NCBI RefSeq assembly: GCF_036099295.1
Contig: NZ_CP107976.1
Span: 6,200,001 to 6,264,000, forward strand
Reading direction: 5' to 3'
DNA length: 64,000 nt
DNA from: Streptomyces sp. NBC_00358
Lineage (GTDB): Bacteria; Actinomycetota; Actinomycetes; Streptomycetales; Streptomycetaceae
A program made the position numbers and the translations under genes. The notes under the pieces were generated by a model. That model had not been told where the DNA came from and made no database searches. It saw only the letters and a list, made by a program, of their open reading frames with translations. This document shows positions 38,454-47,457 of this stretch, one piece after another; within the stretch, counting starts at the first letter, position 1; every line of letters starts with the position of its first letter.

Positions 38454-39446
38454 ATGTCCCTCCCCAAGGCTGAACTGCACCTCCACATCGAAGGCACCCT
38501 CGAACCCGAGCTGGCCTTCGCGCTCGCCGCGCGCAACGGCGTCACGCTGCCGTACGCGGACACCGAGGAACTGCGCAAGGCGTATCTCTTCGACGACCTC
38601 CAGACGTTCCTGAACCTGTACTACGAGCTGATGGCCGTCCTGCGGACGGAAGCGGACTTCGCCGACCTGGCCGACGCCTACCTCGCCCGCGCCGCAGCCC
38701 AGGGAGTACGGCACGCGGAGATCTTCTTCGACCCGCAGGCGCACATCGCCCGGGGCGTGCCGATGGGGACGGTCGTCGAAGGCCTGTGGCGGGCGCTCGG
38801 GCGCAGCGAGGAGACCCACGGAGTCTCCACCCAGCTGATCATGTGCTTCCTGCGCGACGAGTCCGCCGAGTCCGCCATGGACACCCTTCAGGCCGCGAAG
38901 CCCTACCTCGACCGGATCGTCGGCATCGGCCTCGACTCCGCCGAGGTCGGCCACCCGCCGGTCAAGTTCCGAGCGGTGTACGAGGCCGCCGCCGAGCTCG
39001 GTCTGCGCCGCGTCGCGCACGCGGGCGAGGAGGGGCCGCCGTCGTACATCACCGAGGCCCTCGACGTCCTCGGCGTCGAGCGCATCGACCACGGGCTGCG
39101 CTGCATGGAGGACCCCGAGCTCGTCGAACGCCTGGTCCGGGAGCGGGTGCCGCTGACCCTGTGCCCGCTGTCGAACGTACGGCTGCGCGCCGTCGACGTC
39201 CTGGCGGAGCACCCGCTGCCCGCCATGCTGGACGCCGGGCTGCTGTGCACGGTCAACTCCGACGACCCCGCCTACTTCGGCGGGTACGCCGGTGACAACT
39301 TCCACGCGGTGCGCGAGGCCCTCGGTCTCGGGGAGGACCGGCTGCGGGAGCTGGCCCGCAACTCGTTCGAGGCGTCCTTCCTGGAGCACGACGAGGAGCG
39401 GCGGGCACGCTACATCGCCGAGGTCGACGCGTACGAGTTCGCGTAG
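38454..39446 (+). CDS. adenine/adenosine deaminase family enzyme (adenine deaminase type 2-like)
   Basis: A 330-aa zinc amidohydrolase. Metal and catalytic motifs are KAELHLHIEG, the HAGEEG segment with catalytic Glu, ERIDHGLRC, and VNSDDPAYFGG with the metal Asp. Generic annotation would be adenosine deaminase. The HAGEEGPP, CPLSNVRL and NSDDPAYFGGY signature matches the adenine deaminase (Aah1-like, type 2) branch as I know it, so adenine to hypoxanthine is the more likely reaction. The start ATG 38454 has TACGAT 6 bases upstream and seems leaderless. Confidence 0.85.
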   Translation: MSLPKAELHLHIEGTLEPELAFALAARNGVTLPYADTEELRKAYLFDDLQTFLNLYYELMAVLRTEADFADLADAYLARAAAQGVRHAEIFFDPQAHIARGVPMGTVVEGLWRALGRSEETHGVSTQLIMCFLRDESAESAMDTLQAAKPYLDRIVGIGLDSAEVGHPPVKFRAVYEAAAELGLRRVAHAGEEGPPSYITEALDVLGVERIDHGLRCMEDPELVERLVRERVPLTLCPLSNVRLRAVDVLAEHPLPAMLDAGLLCTVNSDDPAYFGGYAGDNFHAVREALGLGEDRLRELARNSFEASFLEHDEERRARYIAEVDAYEFA

Positions 39447-39544
39447 CCCGGCCATGTCCGTGAGCTCGTGAGCTCGTGAGTCCGCGCGTCTGCCCGGTCG
39501 CCGACCGGGGGACGGACGGCAGGACGGCGGACGGACGGCGGGCG

Positions 39545-40873
39545 TCAGACGGTCACGGACCCCGGCGCGGACGCGGTGGCCGCCGGGTACCGGGGCCCCG
39601 CCGCGCCGTGCGCCTCCCGCTGGGCGGGTACGCCCTCCAGCGGCATCTCCCTCTCCACGACGTCCGCGAAGGCGGCCTCCGGGCCGGCGGTGTCCACGAC
39701 CGGGACCGGCGCCACGGAGATCTCCACGACCGGGATCTCGACGATCTGGGTGGCGCGGCGGAGGCGCAGGGCCACGAAGGTCATCGGGACGCCGACCAGC
39801 AGCAAGCCGGCCGCCAGGACCACTCCCATCGCCGGGTAGCCCGCCCGCGCGGACAGCAGGCTGCCGGTGAGCGGGCCGCACGCCGTGCCCAGCGAGGACG
39901 CGGAACCGACGAGGACCGCCCACCGGCCGCGCGGGTCCATGGACGCTGCGAGGCCGATCACGTACGAGAGCACGACCGGGTACAGCGCGTTCCAGGCGAT
40001 CTCCCCGGCGGCGAAGGACGTCAGACCGGTGGCCGCCGCGCTCAGCGCGATACAGCCGGCGATCAGCGCCGTGCCCAGGCCGATCGGCAGCGCCCGGCCG
40101 AGCCGGGGGCCGAGGGCGCCCGCGCCGACGGTCCCCAGCAGTCCGGCGCCGAGCGCCACCGCGAAGACCGCGCCGACCTCGACCTCGGTGAGGCCCGCCT
40201 GCGTCAGACCGATCCGGCCGCTCACCCCCCACAGCGAGTTCTGCGCGAGCGACCAGAAGAGCATCGCGCCGGCGAGGAGCAGTCCGGAGCGGCGGTGCGG
40301 GAGCGGGGCGGCGGAGCGCCGGGTCCGGGCGGCCGGCGTGCCCGCGGGAAGCCGTCCCGTCAGGAGCAGCGCGAGCAGGGCTGTGCAGCCGATCGCGGCG
40401 AGCGGGACACCGTGCCCGGGGCCCAGACGGGGGATCGTCAGATACAGCACGCCCGCGAGGGCGGAGACGCCGAGCAGCCCCAGGGTGGTGACCCGGTGCG
40501 GATCGCGCCGGCCGGCGATTCCGGTCGCGGCGACCGTGGTGGCCGTACCGGAACCGAAGCCGCCGACGATCGCGCCGGTGACCACGAGCGGGACGTCCGC
40601 CGAGAGCGCGGCCGTGCCGAATCCGGCGGCCGCCAGGAGCAGACCGGCGCGGGCCAGCCCGCGCGGGCCGAAACGGTCGACGCGCGAGGCGAGCAGGAAG
40701 CCGGCCGAGGCCGAACCCAGCAGCAGGACGCTGCCGACGGCTCCGGCCTGGGTGGCCGACAGCGGGAGCCCCGCGTCCAGGCGGCCGACGGTGGTGGGGA
40801 GCAGATACGCGGCGAGGTACCCGGCCGTGAAAAGGGCGACGAGGGGCCAGGGCGTGGGGGTGCGGGCGGACAC
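39545..40873 (-). CDS. MFS transporter (12 TM)
   Basis: A 442-aa major facilitator with about 12 hydrophobic segments, starting MSARTPTPWPLVALFTAGYL. The GTG at 40873 has GGGAA 6 bases upstream. A TTG at 40951 would add a Pro-rich, unlikely N-terminus. The second loop has ASRVDRFGPRG, an MFS signature variant. The C-terminal tail is cytoplasmic and acidic. Substrate is unknown, and the form is closer to drug or sugar-efflux MFS than to symporters. Confidence 0.82.
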   Translation of the reverse strand: MSARTPTPWPLVALFTAGYLAAYLLPTTVGRLDAGLPLSATQAGAVGSVLLLGSASAGFLLASRVDRFGPRGLARAGLLLAAAGFGTAALSADVPLVVTGAIVGGFGSGTATTVAATGIAGRRDPHRVTTLGLLGVSALAGVLYLTIPRLGPGHGVPLAAIGCTALLALLLTGRLPAGTPAARTRRSAAPLPHRRSGLLLAGAMLFWSLAQNSLWGVSGRIGLTQAGLTEVEVGAVFAVALGAGLLGTVGAGALGPRLGRALPIGLGTALIAGCIALSAAATGLTSFAAGEIAWNALYPVVLSYVIGLAASMDPRGRWAVLVGSASSLGTACGPLTGSLLSARAGYPAMGVVLAAGLLLVGVPMTFVALRLRRATQIVEIPVVEISVAPVPVVDTAGPEAAFADVVEREMPLEGVPAQREAHGAAGPRYPAATASAPGSVTV

Positions 40874-41273
40874 GGGCGTTCCCAGGGCAGGCGAGAGCGG
40901 CTCAAGAAGAGGGGGAGGGGCGGCTGTCGACGGACAGGAACGCGCGGGCAATTTGTATCAAGGTGGGGGGTCCGCGAAGAAGGCCGAAAGATGTGATCTG
41001 GGGCACTCTTCGTTTCGCGGCGAGGGGCCCGGGGTACGAGCGCCGGTCCCGCGGGCGCCGAGCGGGGCCGGGTGCAGGCTCCCCGTCACGGGGGCGAGGG
41101 CGTTTCGGCAGGTGAGGGACCGGAGCGCGTACCCGGACGCGGGGCGGGCGCGGGCCCTGAGGGGACGACACCCACGCGCAGCACGGGCGGGGGCCGCCCC
41201 GGCGTGACCCACGGGCTCGTGGGGCCGGTGTGGTGCACACTGGCCAGATCCGGACCACCCCAGGGAGCGCACC
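40874..41273. other. 400-bp divergent gap between MFS and PfkB genes
   Basis: No gene is supported. The left part (40940-41020) is AT-richer (CAATTTGTATCAAGG, AAGATGTGATC) and probably holds the promoter of the MFS gene. The rest is GC-rich without clear signals until the GGGAG ribosome binding site of the PfkB gene. Confidence 0.5.
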
Positions 41274-42383
41274 GTGATCGCGTCCAACGGCGAGGGACCG
41301 TTCCGCCAGGCCCATGTCGACCCGCTCGCCGGGCTGCGCGCGGCCGGAGACCCGCCCTGGGACGTCTACCTCACGGGAACCGTCTTCCTGGACATCATCT
41401 TCACCGGGCTGGACTCCGCCCCCGTGCGCGGCACCGAGTCCTGGGCGCGCGGCATGGGTTCGAGCCCCGGCGGAGTCGCGAACATGGCGACCGCCCTCGC
41501 CCGGCTGGGCCTGAAGACGTCCCTCGCCGCCGCCTTCGGGGACGACCACTACGGCGAGTACTGCTGGGACGCCCTGGAGCAGGGCGAGGGCATCGACCTG
41601 ACGCCGTCGAGGACCGTGCCCGACTGGCACTCGCCGGTCACCGTGTCGATGGCGTACGAGGGCGAGCGGACCATGGTCAGCCACGGGCACGAGCCGCCCT
41701 ACGAGGAACCGGCCCCGGACCGCCCGCCACGCGCGCGTGCCGCCGTCGCCTCGCTGACCCCGGGAATCCGCGCGCCCTGGATCGCGCAGGCCGCGAGCCG
41801 GGGCACCCGGATCTTCGCGGACGTCGGCTGGGACGACACCGGCCGCTGGGACCTCGCGGGCCTCGCCGATCTGGCGCACTGCGAGGCGTTCCTGCCGAAC
41901 GCCGAGGAGGCCATGCGGTACACCCGCGCCGACTGCCCCCGCGCGGCGGCGCACGCCCTGGCCGAACACGTACCGCTGGCCGTCGTCACCCTCGGCGCCG
42001 AGGGCGCCTACGCCGTGGACGGCCGCTCGGGGGAGAGCGCCGAGGTTCCGGCGATCGCCGTCGAGGCGCTGGACCCCACCGGTGCCGGTGACGTCTTCGT
42101 CGCCGGGTTCGTCATGGGGACCCTGGCCGACTGGCCGCTCGCCGACCGGCTCGCCTTCGCCGGGCTGACCGCCGCGCTCTCCGTCCAGGAGTTCGGCGGT
42201 TCGCTGTCGGCGCCCGGCTGGTCGGAGATCGCCGCCTGGTGGCGCCGGGTCCAGTCGGTCGACGACCAGGACCCGGCGGCCCTCAGCCGGTACGCCTTCC
42301 TGGAGGGACTGCTCCCGGAGGTCACCCGCCCCTGGCCGCTGCGCCGGGCGGTGCCGACGATCGGGTTCGGCCGCTCGGCGTGA
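41274..42383 (+). CDS. PfkB family carbohydrate/nucleoside kinase
   Basis: A 369-aa ribokinase-fold enzyme. The N-terminal glycine signature is GMGSSPGGVANMATALARLG, and the C-terminal ATP/anion-hole motif is DPTGAGDVFVAGF with the catalytic base Asp. The middle part (AYEGERTMVSHGHEPPY) is the lid/substrate region. The phosphoryl acceptor, a sugar or nucleoside, cannot be assigned. The GTG start has GGGAG upstream. Confidence 0.87.
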   Translation: MIASNGEGPFRQAHVDPLAGLRAAGDPPWDVYLTGTVFLDIIFTGLDSAPVRGTESWARGMGSSPGGVANMATALARLGLKTSLAAAFGDDHYGEYCWDALEQGEGIDLTPSRTVPDWHSPVTVSMAYEGERTMVSHGHEPPYEEPAPDRPPRARAAVASLTPGIRAPWIAQAASRGTRIFADVGWDDTGRWDLAGLADLAHCEAFLPNAEEAMRYTRADCPRAAAHALAEHVPLAVVTLGAEGAYAVDGRSGESAEVPAIAVEALDPTGAGDVFVAGFVMGTLADWPLADRLAFAGLTAALSVQEFGGSLSAPGWSEIAAWWRRVQSVDDQDPAALSRYAFLEGLLPEVTRPWPLRRAVPTIGFGRSA

Positions 42384-42515
42384 GACCACCTGGTCGCGAG
42401 GCCGGTGCGTCCTCGGGTCCCGGCCCGGCCTGAGGTCACGACCTCGTGACCTCAGGAAAAGCCCTACGGCTCCGGGAGTGCCGCGACGTAGGCTGGGAAC
42501 CGCAAGGCTGCCCGT

Positions 42516-42569
42516 GTGGCAAGCGTGCCGACCGAGGAGGATACGCAGGCCTACAGAGCCGGCCCATGA
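42516..42569 (+). CDS. possible 17-aa upstream ORF coupled to phoH
   Basis: GTG at 42516 with AAGG 8 bases upstream encodes MASVPTEEDTQAYRAGP, and its TGA overlaps the phoH ATG as ATGA. The strong GAGGAGGA (42534-42541) lies inside it, 24 bases before phoH, too far for normal initiation. Coupled re-initiation from this ORF would explain how phoH starts. It could also be chance. Confidence 0.35.
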   Translation: MASVPTEEDTQAYRAGP

Positions 42570-43624
42570 CTCAGACTCCCACAGCTCACGGCCCCGCACA
42601 GGGGCAGGCGCGCGCGCACTTCGCCGTCCCGGCCAAGCACCCCATGGTGACTGTTCTGGGTTCCGGGGACGCCCTGCTGCGCGTGATCGAGAAGGCCTTC
42701 CCGGCGGCCGACATCCACGTCCGGGGAAACGAGATCAGTGCGGTCGGCGACGCCGGTGAAGTCGCTCTCGTCCAGCGCCTGTTCGACGAGATGATGCTGG
42801 TGCTCCGCACGGGGCAGCCCATGACGGAGGACGCAGTGGAACGCTCGATCGCCATGCTCAGGGCGAGCGAGAACGGGGAGGGCGACGGCCAGGAGACTCC
42901 GGCCGAAGTGCTCACGCAGAACATCCTGTCCTCGCGAGGCCGCACCATCCGCCCCAAGACGCTCAACCAGAAGCGCTACGTCGACGCCATCGACAAGCAC
43001 ACCATCGTGTTCGGCATCGGCCCCGCCGGTACCGGCAAGACGTACCTGGCCATGGCGAAGGCCGTCCAGGCGCTCCAGGCCAAGCAGGTCAACCGGATCA
43101 TCCTGACCCGCCCTGCGGTCGAGGCCGGCGAGCGGCTCGGCTTCCTGCCCGGCACCCTCTACGAGAAGATCGACCCGTACCTGCGCCCGCTGTACGACGC
43201 CCTGCACGACATGCTCGACCCGGACTCGATCCCGAAGCTGATGGCCTCGGGCACGATCGAGGTGGCGCCGCTGGCGTACATGCGCGGCAGGACCCTCAAC
43301 GACGCCTTCATCATCCTGGACGAGGCCCAGAACACGAGCGCCGAGCAGATGAAGATGTTCCTCACCCGGCTCGGCTTCGACTCGAAGATCGTGGTCACCG
43401 GTGACGTGACGCAGGTCGACCTGCCGAGCGGCACGAAGTCGGGGCTGCGGCAGGTGCAGGACATCCTGGAGGGTCTCGACGACGTCCACTTCTCGCGGCT
43501 CACGTCCCAGGATGTCGTCCGGCACAAGCTGGTCGGCCGTATCGTCGACGCGTACGAGAAGTACGACAGCGAGAACGGCACCGAGAACGGCTCCCACAAG
43601 AGCCGGGGCCACAAAGGGAAGTAG
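42566..43624 (+). CDS. phoH: PhoH-like ATPase
   Basis: A 352-aa P-loop ATPase. It has an N-terminal KH/ribosome-associated-like part (HVRGNEISAVGDAGEVALVQRL), Walker A GPAGTGKT, Walker B FIILDEAQN and an Arg/sensor region (VTGDVTQVDLP). PhoH proteins pair with YbeY and are linked to RNA processing. ATG 42566 lacks a near ribosome binding site. It is followed by ybeY after 12 bases. Confidence 0.95.
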   Translation: MTQTPTAHGPAQGQARAHFAVPAKHPMVTVLGSGDALLRVIEKAFPAADIHVRGNEISAVGDAGEVALVQRLFDEMMLVLRTGQPMTEDAVERSIAMLRASENGEGDGQETPAEVLTQNILSSRGRTIRPKTLNQKRYVDAIDKHTIVFGIGPAGTGKTYLAMAKAVQALQAKQVNRIILTRPAVEAGERLGFLPGTLYEKIDPYLRPLYDALHDMLDPDSIPKLMASGTIEVAPLAYMRGRTLNDAFIILDEAQNTSAEQMKMFLTRLGFDSKIVVTGDVTQVDLPSGTKSGLRQVQDILEGLDDVHFSRLTSQDVVRHKLVGRIVDAYEKYDSENGTENGSHKSRGHKGK

Positions 43625-43636
43625 ACCAGCACCGCC

Positions 43637-44134
43637 ATGTCGATCGACGTCAACAACGAATCCGGAACCGAGGTCGACGAGCAGGCGATCCTCGACATCG
43701 CCCGCTACGCGCTCGCACGGATGCGCATCCACCCGCTCTCCGAGCTCTCGGTGATCGTCGTGGACACCGACGCCATGGAGCAGTTGCACATCCAGTGGAT
43801 GGACCTGCCGGGACCGACGGACGTCATGTCCTTCCCGATGGACGAGCTGCGCCCGCCGTCGAAGGACGACGACGAGCCGCCGCAGGGACTGCTCGGCGAC
43901 ATCGTGCTCTGCCCCGAGGTCGCCGAGCAGCAGGGCAAGGACGCGCCCACGCAGCACTCCATGGACGAGGAGCTCCAACTGCTCACCGTCCACGGTGTGC
44001 TGCACCTGCTCGGCTACGACCATGAGGAAGCCGACGAGAAGGCCGAGATGTTCGGCCTGCAGGCCGCCATCGTGGACGGCTGGCGCACGGAGAAGGGCAT
44101 CACGGGTCCGTCTCCGGCCCCGACCGTGTCATGA
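43637..44134 (+). CDS. ybeY: endoribonuclease YbeY
   Basis: A 165-aa zinc-dependent RNase involved in rRNA maturation and ribosome quality control. The signature HGVLHLLGYDH supplies the three zinc His, and GPTDVMSFPMDE precedes it. The stop overlaps the next gene by ATGA. It is cotranscribed with phoH. Confidence 0.96.
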   Translation: MSIDVNNESGTEVDEQAILDIARYALARMRIHPLSELSVIVVDTDAMEQLHIQWMDLPGPTDVMSFPMDELRPPSKDDDEPPQGLLGDIVLCPEVAEQQGKDAPTQHSMDEELQLLTVHGVLHLLGYDHEEADEKAEMFGLQAAIVDGWRTEKGITGPSPAPTVS

Positions 44135-45444
44135 GTCCGCAGCTGGTCATCGGTGCCATCGCCCTCGTCGTCGTCGCCTGGCTCGCCGCCTGCGCGGAAG
44201 CGGGCATCGCCCGCGTCTCCAGCTTCCGCGCCGACGAAGCGGTCCGCAGCGGCCGGCGCGGCAGCGCCAAGCTCGCCCAGGTCGCCGCGGACCCGACGCG
44301 TTATCTGAACGTGGCGCTGCTGGTCCGCGTCGCCTGTGAGATGGCTGCCGCCGCGCTCGTCGTGTTCGCCTGCCTGAAGGAGTTCGACCGGACCTGGCAG
44401 GCCCTCGCCGTCGCCATCGCCGTGATGGTCCTCGTGTCGTACGTCGCGGTCGGTGTCTCACCGCGCACCATCGGCCGCCAGCACCCCCTGAACACCGCGA
44501 CGGCGGCGGCGTACGTCCTGCTGCCGCTGGCCCGGATCATGGGGCCGATCCCGCCGCTGCTGATCCTGATCGGCAACGCGCTGACACCCGGCAAGGGCTT
44601 CCGGCGCGGCCCGTTCGCCTCCGAGGCGGAGCTGCGGGCGCTGGTCGACCTCGCCGAGAAGGAGTCCCTCATCGAGGACGACGAGCGCCGCATGGTGCAC
44701 TCCGTCTTCGAACTCGGCGACACCCTCGTGCGCGAGGTCATGGTGCCCCGCACGGACCTCGTCGTCATCGAGCGGTACAAGACCATCCGGCAGGCCCTCA
44801 CCCTCGCCCTGCGCTCGGGCTTCTCGCGCATACCCGTCACCGGGGAGAACGAGGACGACATCGTCGGGATCGTCTATCTGAAGGACCTGGCCCGCAAGAC
44901 GCACATCAACCGGGACGCCGAGTCGGAGCTGGTGTCCACGGCCATGCGGCCCGCCGCCTTCGTGCCCGACACCAAGAACGCGGGCGATCTGCTCCGCGAG
45001 ATGCAGCAGGAGCGCAATCACGTCGCCGTCGTCATCGACGAGTACGGCGGTACGGCCGGCATCGTCACCATCGAGGACATCCTGGAGGAGATCGTCGGCG
45101 AGATCACCGACGAGTACGACCGCGAACTGCCGCCCGTCGAGGACCTCGGCGGCGACAGCTTCCGGGTGACCGCCCGCCTCGACATCGGCGACCTCGGCGA
45201 GCTGTACGGCTTCGAGGCCTACGACGACGAGGACGTGGAGACCGTCGGCGGACTCCTCGCCAAGGCACTGGGACGGGTCCCCATCGCCGGTGCCTCCTCG
45301 ACGGTCGAACTGCCCGACGGGCGCGAGCTGCGGCTGACCGCGGAGGCCGCGGCCGGCCGCCGGAACAAGATCGTCACGGTGCTCGTCGAGCCGGTCGAGC
45401 CGGCAGGAGAGGCCGGGGCGGCCGAGGAGGAGAAGCCGGAGTGA
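44131..45444 (+). CDS. CNNM/CorC-type membrane protein with CBS pair
   Basis: A 437-aa protein of the hemolysin C family. It has a DUF21/CNNM membrane domain of about four helices in the first 190 residues, two CBS domains (REVMVPRTDLVVIERYKTIRQAL and VSTAMRPAAFVPDTKNAGDLL), then a CorC_HlyC domain (YGGTAGIVTIEDILEEIVGEI). Members are implicated in Mg2+ or Co2+ export. It is coupled to ybeY and to the next gene by 4-bp overlaps. Confidence 0.92.
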   Translation: MSPQLVIGAIALVVVAWLAACAEAGIARVSSFRADEAVRSGRRGSAKLAQVAADPTRYLNVALLVRVACEMAAAALVVFACLKEFDRTWQALAVAIAVMVLVSYVAVGVSPRTIGRQHPLNTATAAAYVLLPLARIMGPIPPLLILIGNALTPGKGFRRGPFASEAELRALVDLAEKESLIEDDERRMVHSVFELGDTLVREVMVPRTDLVVIERYKTIRQALTLALRSGFSRIPVTGENEDDIVGIVYLKDLARKTHINRDAESELVSTAMRPAAFVPDTKNAGDLLREMQQERNHVAVVIDEYGGTAGIVTIEDILEEIVGEITDEYDRELPPVEDLGGDSFRVTARLDIGDLGELYGFEAYDDEDVETVGGLLAKALGRVPIAGASSTVELPDGRELRLTAEAAAGRRNKIVTVLVEPVEPAGEAGAAEEEKPE

Positions 45445-45800
45445 CCCCGCAGCGACTGCGCGAGTTCTGCCTGTCCCTCAACGCGACCGTCGAGGACTTC
45501 CCGTTCAACCCCGAGACCTCGGTCTTCAAGGTGCTGGGCAAGGTCTTCGCGCTGACGAACCTGGACGGGCGCCCGCTCAAGGTCAACCTCAAGTGCGACC
45601 CGCAGGACGCGATCCGGCTGCGCGAACAGCACCCCGGGCTGATCATCCCCGGCTATCACATGAACAAGCGGCACTGGAACACGGTGACCGTCGACGGCGA
45701 GCTCCCGGACCGCCTGGTCCGGGAGCTCATCGAGGATTCGTACGATCTCGTCGTGGCCGGTCTGCCGCGGGCCGAGCGGCTGCGCCTCGACCGTCCCTGA
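45441..45800 (+). CDS. MmcQ/YjbR family protein
   Basis: A 119-aa small alpha/beta protein: LREFCLSLNATVEDFPFNPE, then FKVLGKVFALTN, and HMNKRHWNTVTVDG, all typical of the CyaY-like MmcQ/YjbR family, some of which bind DNA. The GTG overlaps the upstream stop (GTGA), making it the last gene of the phoH operon here. Confidence 0.88.
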   Translation: MTPQRLREFCLSLNATVEDFPFNPETSVFKVLGKVFALTNLDGRPLKVNLKCDPQDAIRLREQHPGLIIPGYHMNKRHWNTVTVDGELPDRLVRELIEDSYDLVVAGLPRAERLRLDRP

Positions 45801-45825
45801 CGCTCGGCCGGAGCGTTCCCGACCC

Positions 45826-47370
45826 TCAGCGGGTGCTCGCCGCGCCGCGCCGCCCGAGTCCGGCCGCCACCAGGGCCGCGGCCACCAGCACGATCGCCGC
45901 GTCCAGGGCGAGGACCGTGTGGACGCCGCTCAGCAGGTCGTCCGACGTGGTCGCGAGGACACCGAGCAGCGGGATGCCGATGGTGATGCCCACCTGCTGG
46001 GTGGAGGTCACCAGGCCGGTGGCCAGGCCCTGCTCCTCGTCGGGGACACCCGAGGTGACGGTCAGGCCGTACGAGATGATCGCGCCCAGATGGCACATGC
46101 TGGCCAGCGACACCCCGGCGGCGGCGATCCAGACGGACCAGGTGTGCGCGTTCAGCAGCAGCATCCCGGCGACGAACAGACCCTGCCCGGCCAGCGAGCC
46201 GACCAGCGTACGGCGGGCGCCGAAGCGGCCGATGACCTTCGGGGCGTACACCCCGGCGGCTGCCGACAGCACCCCCTGCGCGCCGAAGACCAGGCCGGTC
46301 TCGAAGGCGGAGAGGCCGAGCGTCTCCTGCAGGTACAGCGTCAGCACGAACACGACCGTCGACATCATCGAGAAGGTGACCAGGCCACCCAGGTTGCCCC
46401 ACGCCACCGTGCGGCGGCGCAGCATCGCCAGGCTGACGAGCGGGGCGTCCGCACGGGACTCGATCCGGACGAAGGCGCCGAGCAGCAGCACGCCCGCGAC
46501 GAGCGTCGCGATGACGTCCGTACCGCCGAAACCGCGCTCCGCCGCCGTCGACAGGGCGTAGATCAGGGCCAGCAGGCCGCCGGTGACGGTGACCGCCCCC
46601 GGGACGTCCAGGCGGGGGCGGTCACCGTCACCCGCCGTGCCCTCGGCGCCGGACGCGGGCAGCAGACCGGGGGCCAGCGGAAGCACGATCAGCGCGAACA
46701 GCGACAGCAGGCCCATCGTCGAACGCCATCCCAGTACGTCGGTCAGGACACCGCCCGCCACCATGCCGACTGTGAAGCCGAGCGACAGGAGCGTGCCGGA
46801 GATGCCCAGGGCGCGGTCCCGCGCGGGACCTTCCGGGAAGGTCGTGGTCAGCAGCGACATGCCGGTCGGCACGATCGCCGCCGCGCCGAGGCCCTGCAGG
46901 GCCCGTCCGGTCAGGAACGACGCCGGGTCCCAGGCGAGGGCCGCGAGCAGCGAGGCCGTCCCGAACAGGGCCAGCCCGGCGAGGAAGAGCCTGCGGCGGC
47001 CGAAGAGGTCGCCGATCCGGCCGAAGAGGAGCAGGAAGCCGCCGGACGGCAGCGCGAAGGCGGTGATCGCCCACTGGAGCGCGGACCGGCTCATGCCGAG
47101 GTCGGTGCCGAGCACGGGCAGCGCCACGTTCAGGACGGAGAAGTCCAGCGCGACCATGAACTGGGCCGCGCACAGCACGAAGAGCACGAGCCCGTCGCGC
47201 CGCGACAGCCGGGCGGCCCGGGGTGGCCGGCTGTCCTCGCCCGGAGCGGGTGGAGCGGGTGGAGCGGAGGAGGTGTCGGCCCGGGGGCCGTTCGTGGTGC
47301 CCTGACCGGTGCCCGGCGTGCCGCCGTAGGGGGTGCGGTCGGTGGACTCGGTCGTCGTCTCGGTGGTCAT
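45826..47370 (-). CDS. MFS multidrug exporter (DHA2-like, 14 TM)
   Basis: A 514-aa protein with about 14 hydrophobic segments after a 50-residue Thr/Pro-rich tail. Motif A is GRIGDLFGRRRLFLAG, and the motif C region is LSLGFTVGMVAGGVL. This fits proton-driven DHA2 (EmrB/QacA) exporters. The start ATG 47370 has no clear ribosome binding site. It is divergent from an XRE regulator with an operator-like repeat between them, so the regulator probably controls it. The pair sits between the phoH operon and the cytidine-deaminase-like/era genes and may be an insertion into that conserved block. Confidence 0.88.
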   Translation of the reverse strand: MTTETTTESTDRTPYGGTPGTGQGTTNGPRADTSSAPPAPPAPGEDSRPPRAARLSRRDGLVLFVLCAAQFMVALDFSVLNVALPVLGTDLGMSRSALQWAITAFALPSGGFLLLFGRIGDLFGRRRLFLAGLALFGTASLLAALAWDPASFLTGRALQGLGAAAIVPTGMSLLTTTFPEGPARDRALGISGTLLSLGFTVGMVAGGVLTDVLGWRSTMGLLSLFALIVLPLAPGLLPASGAEGTAGDGDRPRLDVPGAVTVTGGLLALIYALSTAAERGFGGTDVIATLVAGVLLLGAFVRIESRADAPLVSLAMLRRRTVAWGNLGGLVTFSMMSTVVFVLTLYLQETLGLSAFETGLVFGAQGVLSAAAGVYAPKVIGRFGARRTLVGSLAGQGLFVAGMLLLNAHTWSVWIAAAGVSLASMCHLGAIISYGLTVTSGVPDEEQGLATGLVTSTQQVGITIGIPLLGVLATTSDDLLSGVHTVLALDAAIVLVAAALVAAGLGRRGAASTR

Positions 47371-47419
47371 GGCAAGAGCTTGCGGCGGCCGGAATATCCG
47401 TGGGGAGCCGGAACTTATG

Positions 47420-47438
47420 CTGGTGGCCGCACCACCAG
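47420..47438. promoter_or_regulatory. candidate operator between MFS exporter and XRE regulator
   Basis: CTGGTGG-CCGCA-CCACCAG is a perfect 7-bp inverted repeat in the 87-bp divergent gap, overlapping a TTATGCT -10-like word. Confidence 0.6.
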
Positions 47439-47457
47439 TCACCGAAGGGGGAGACAC

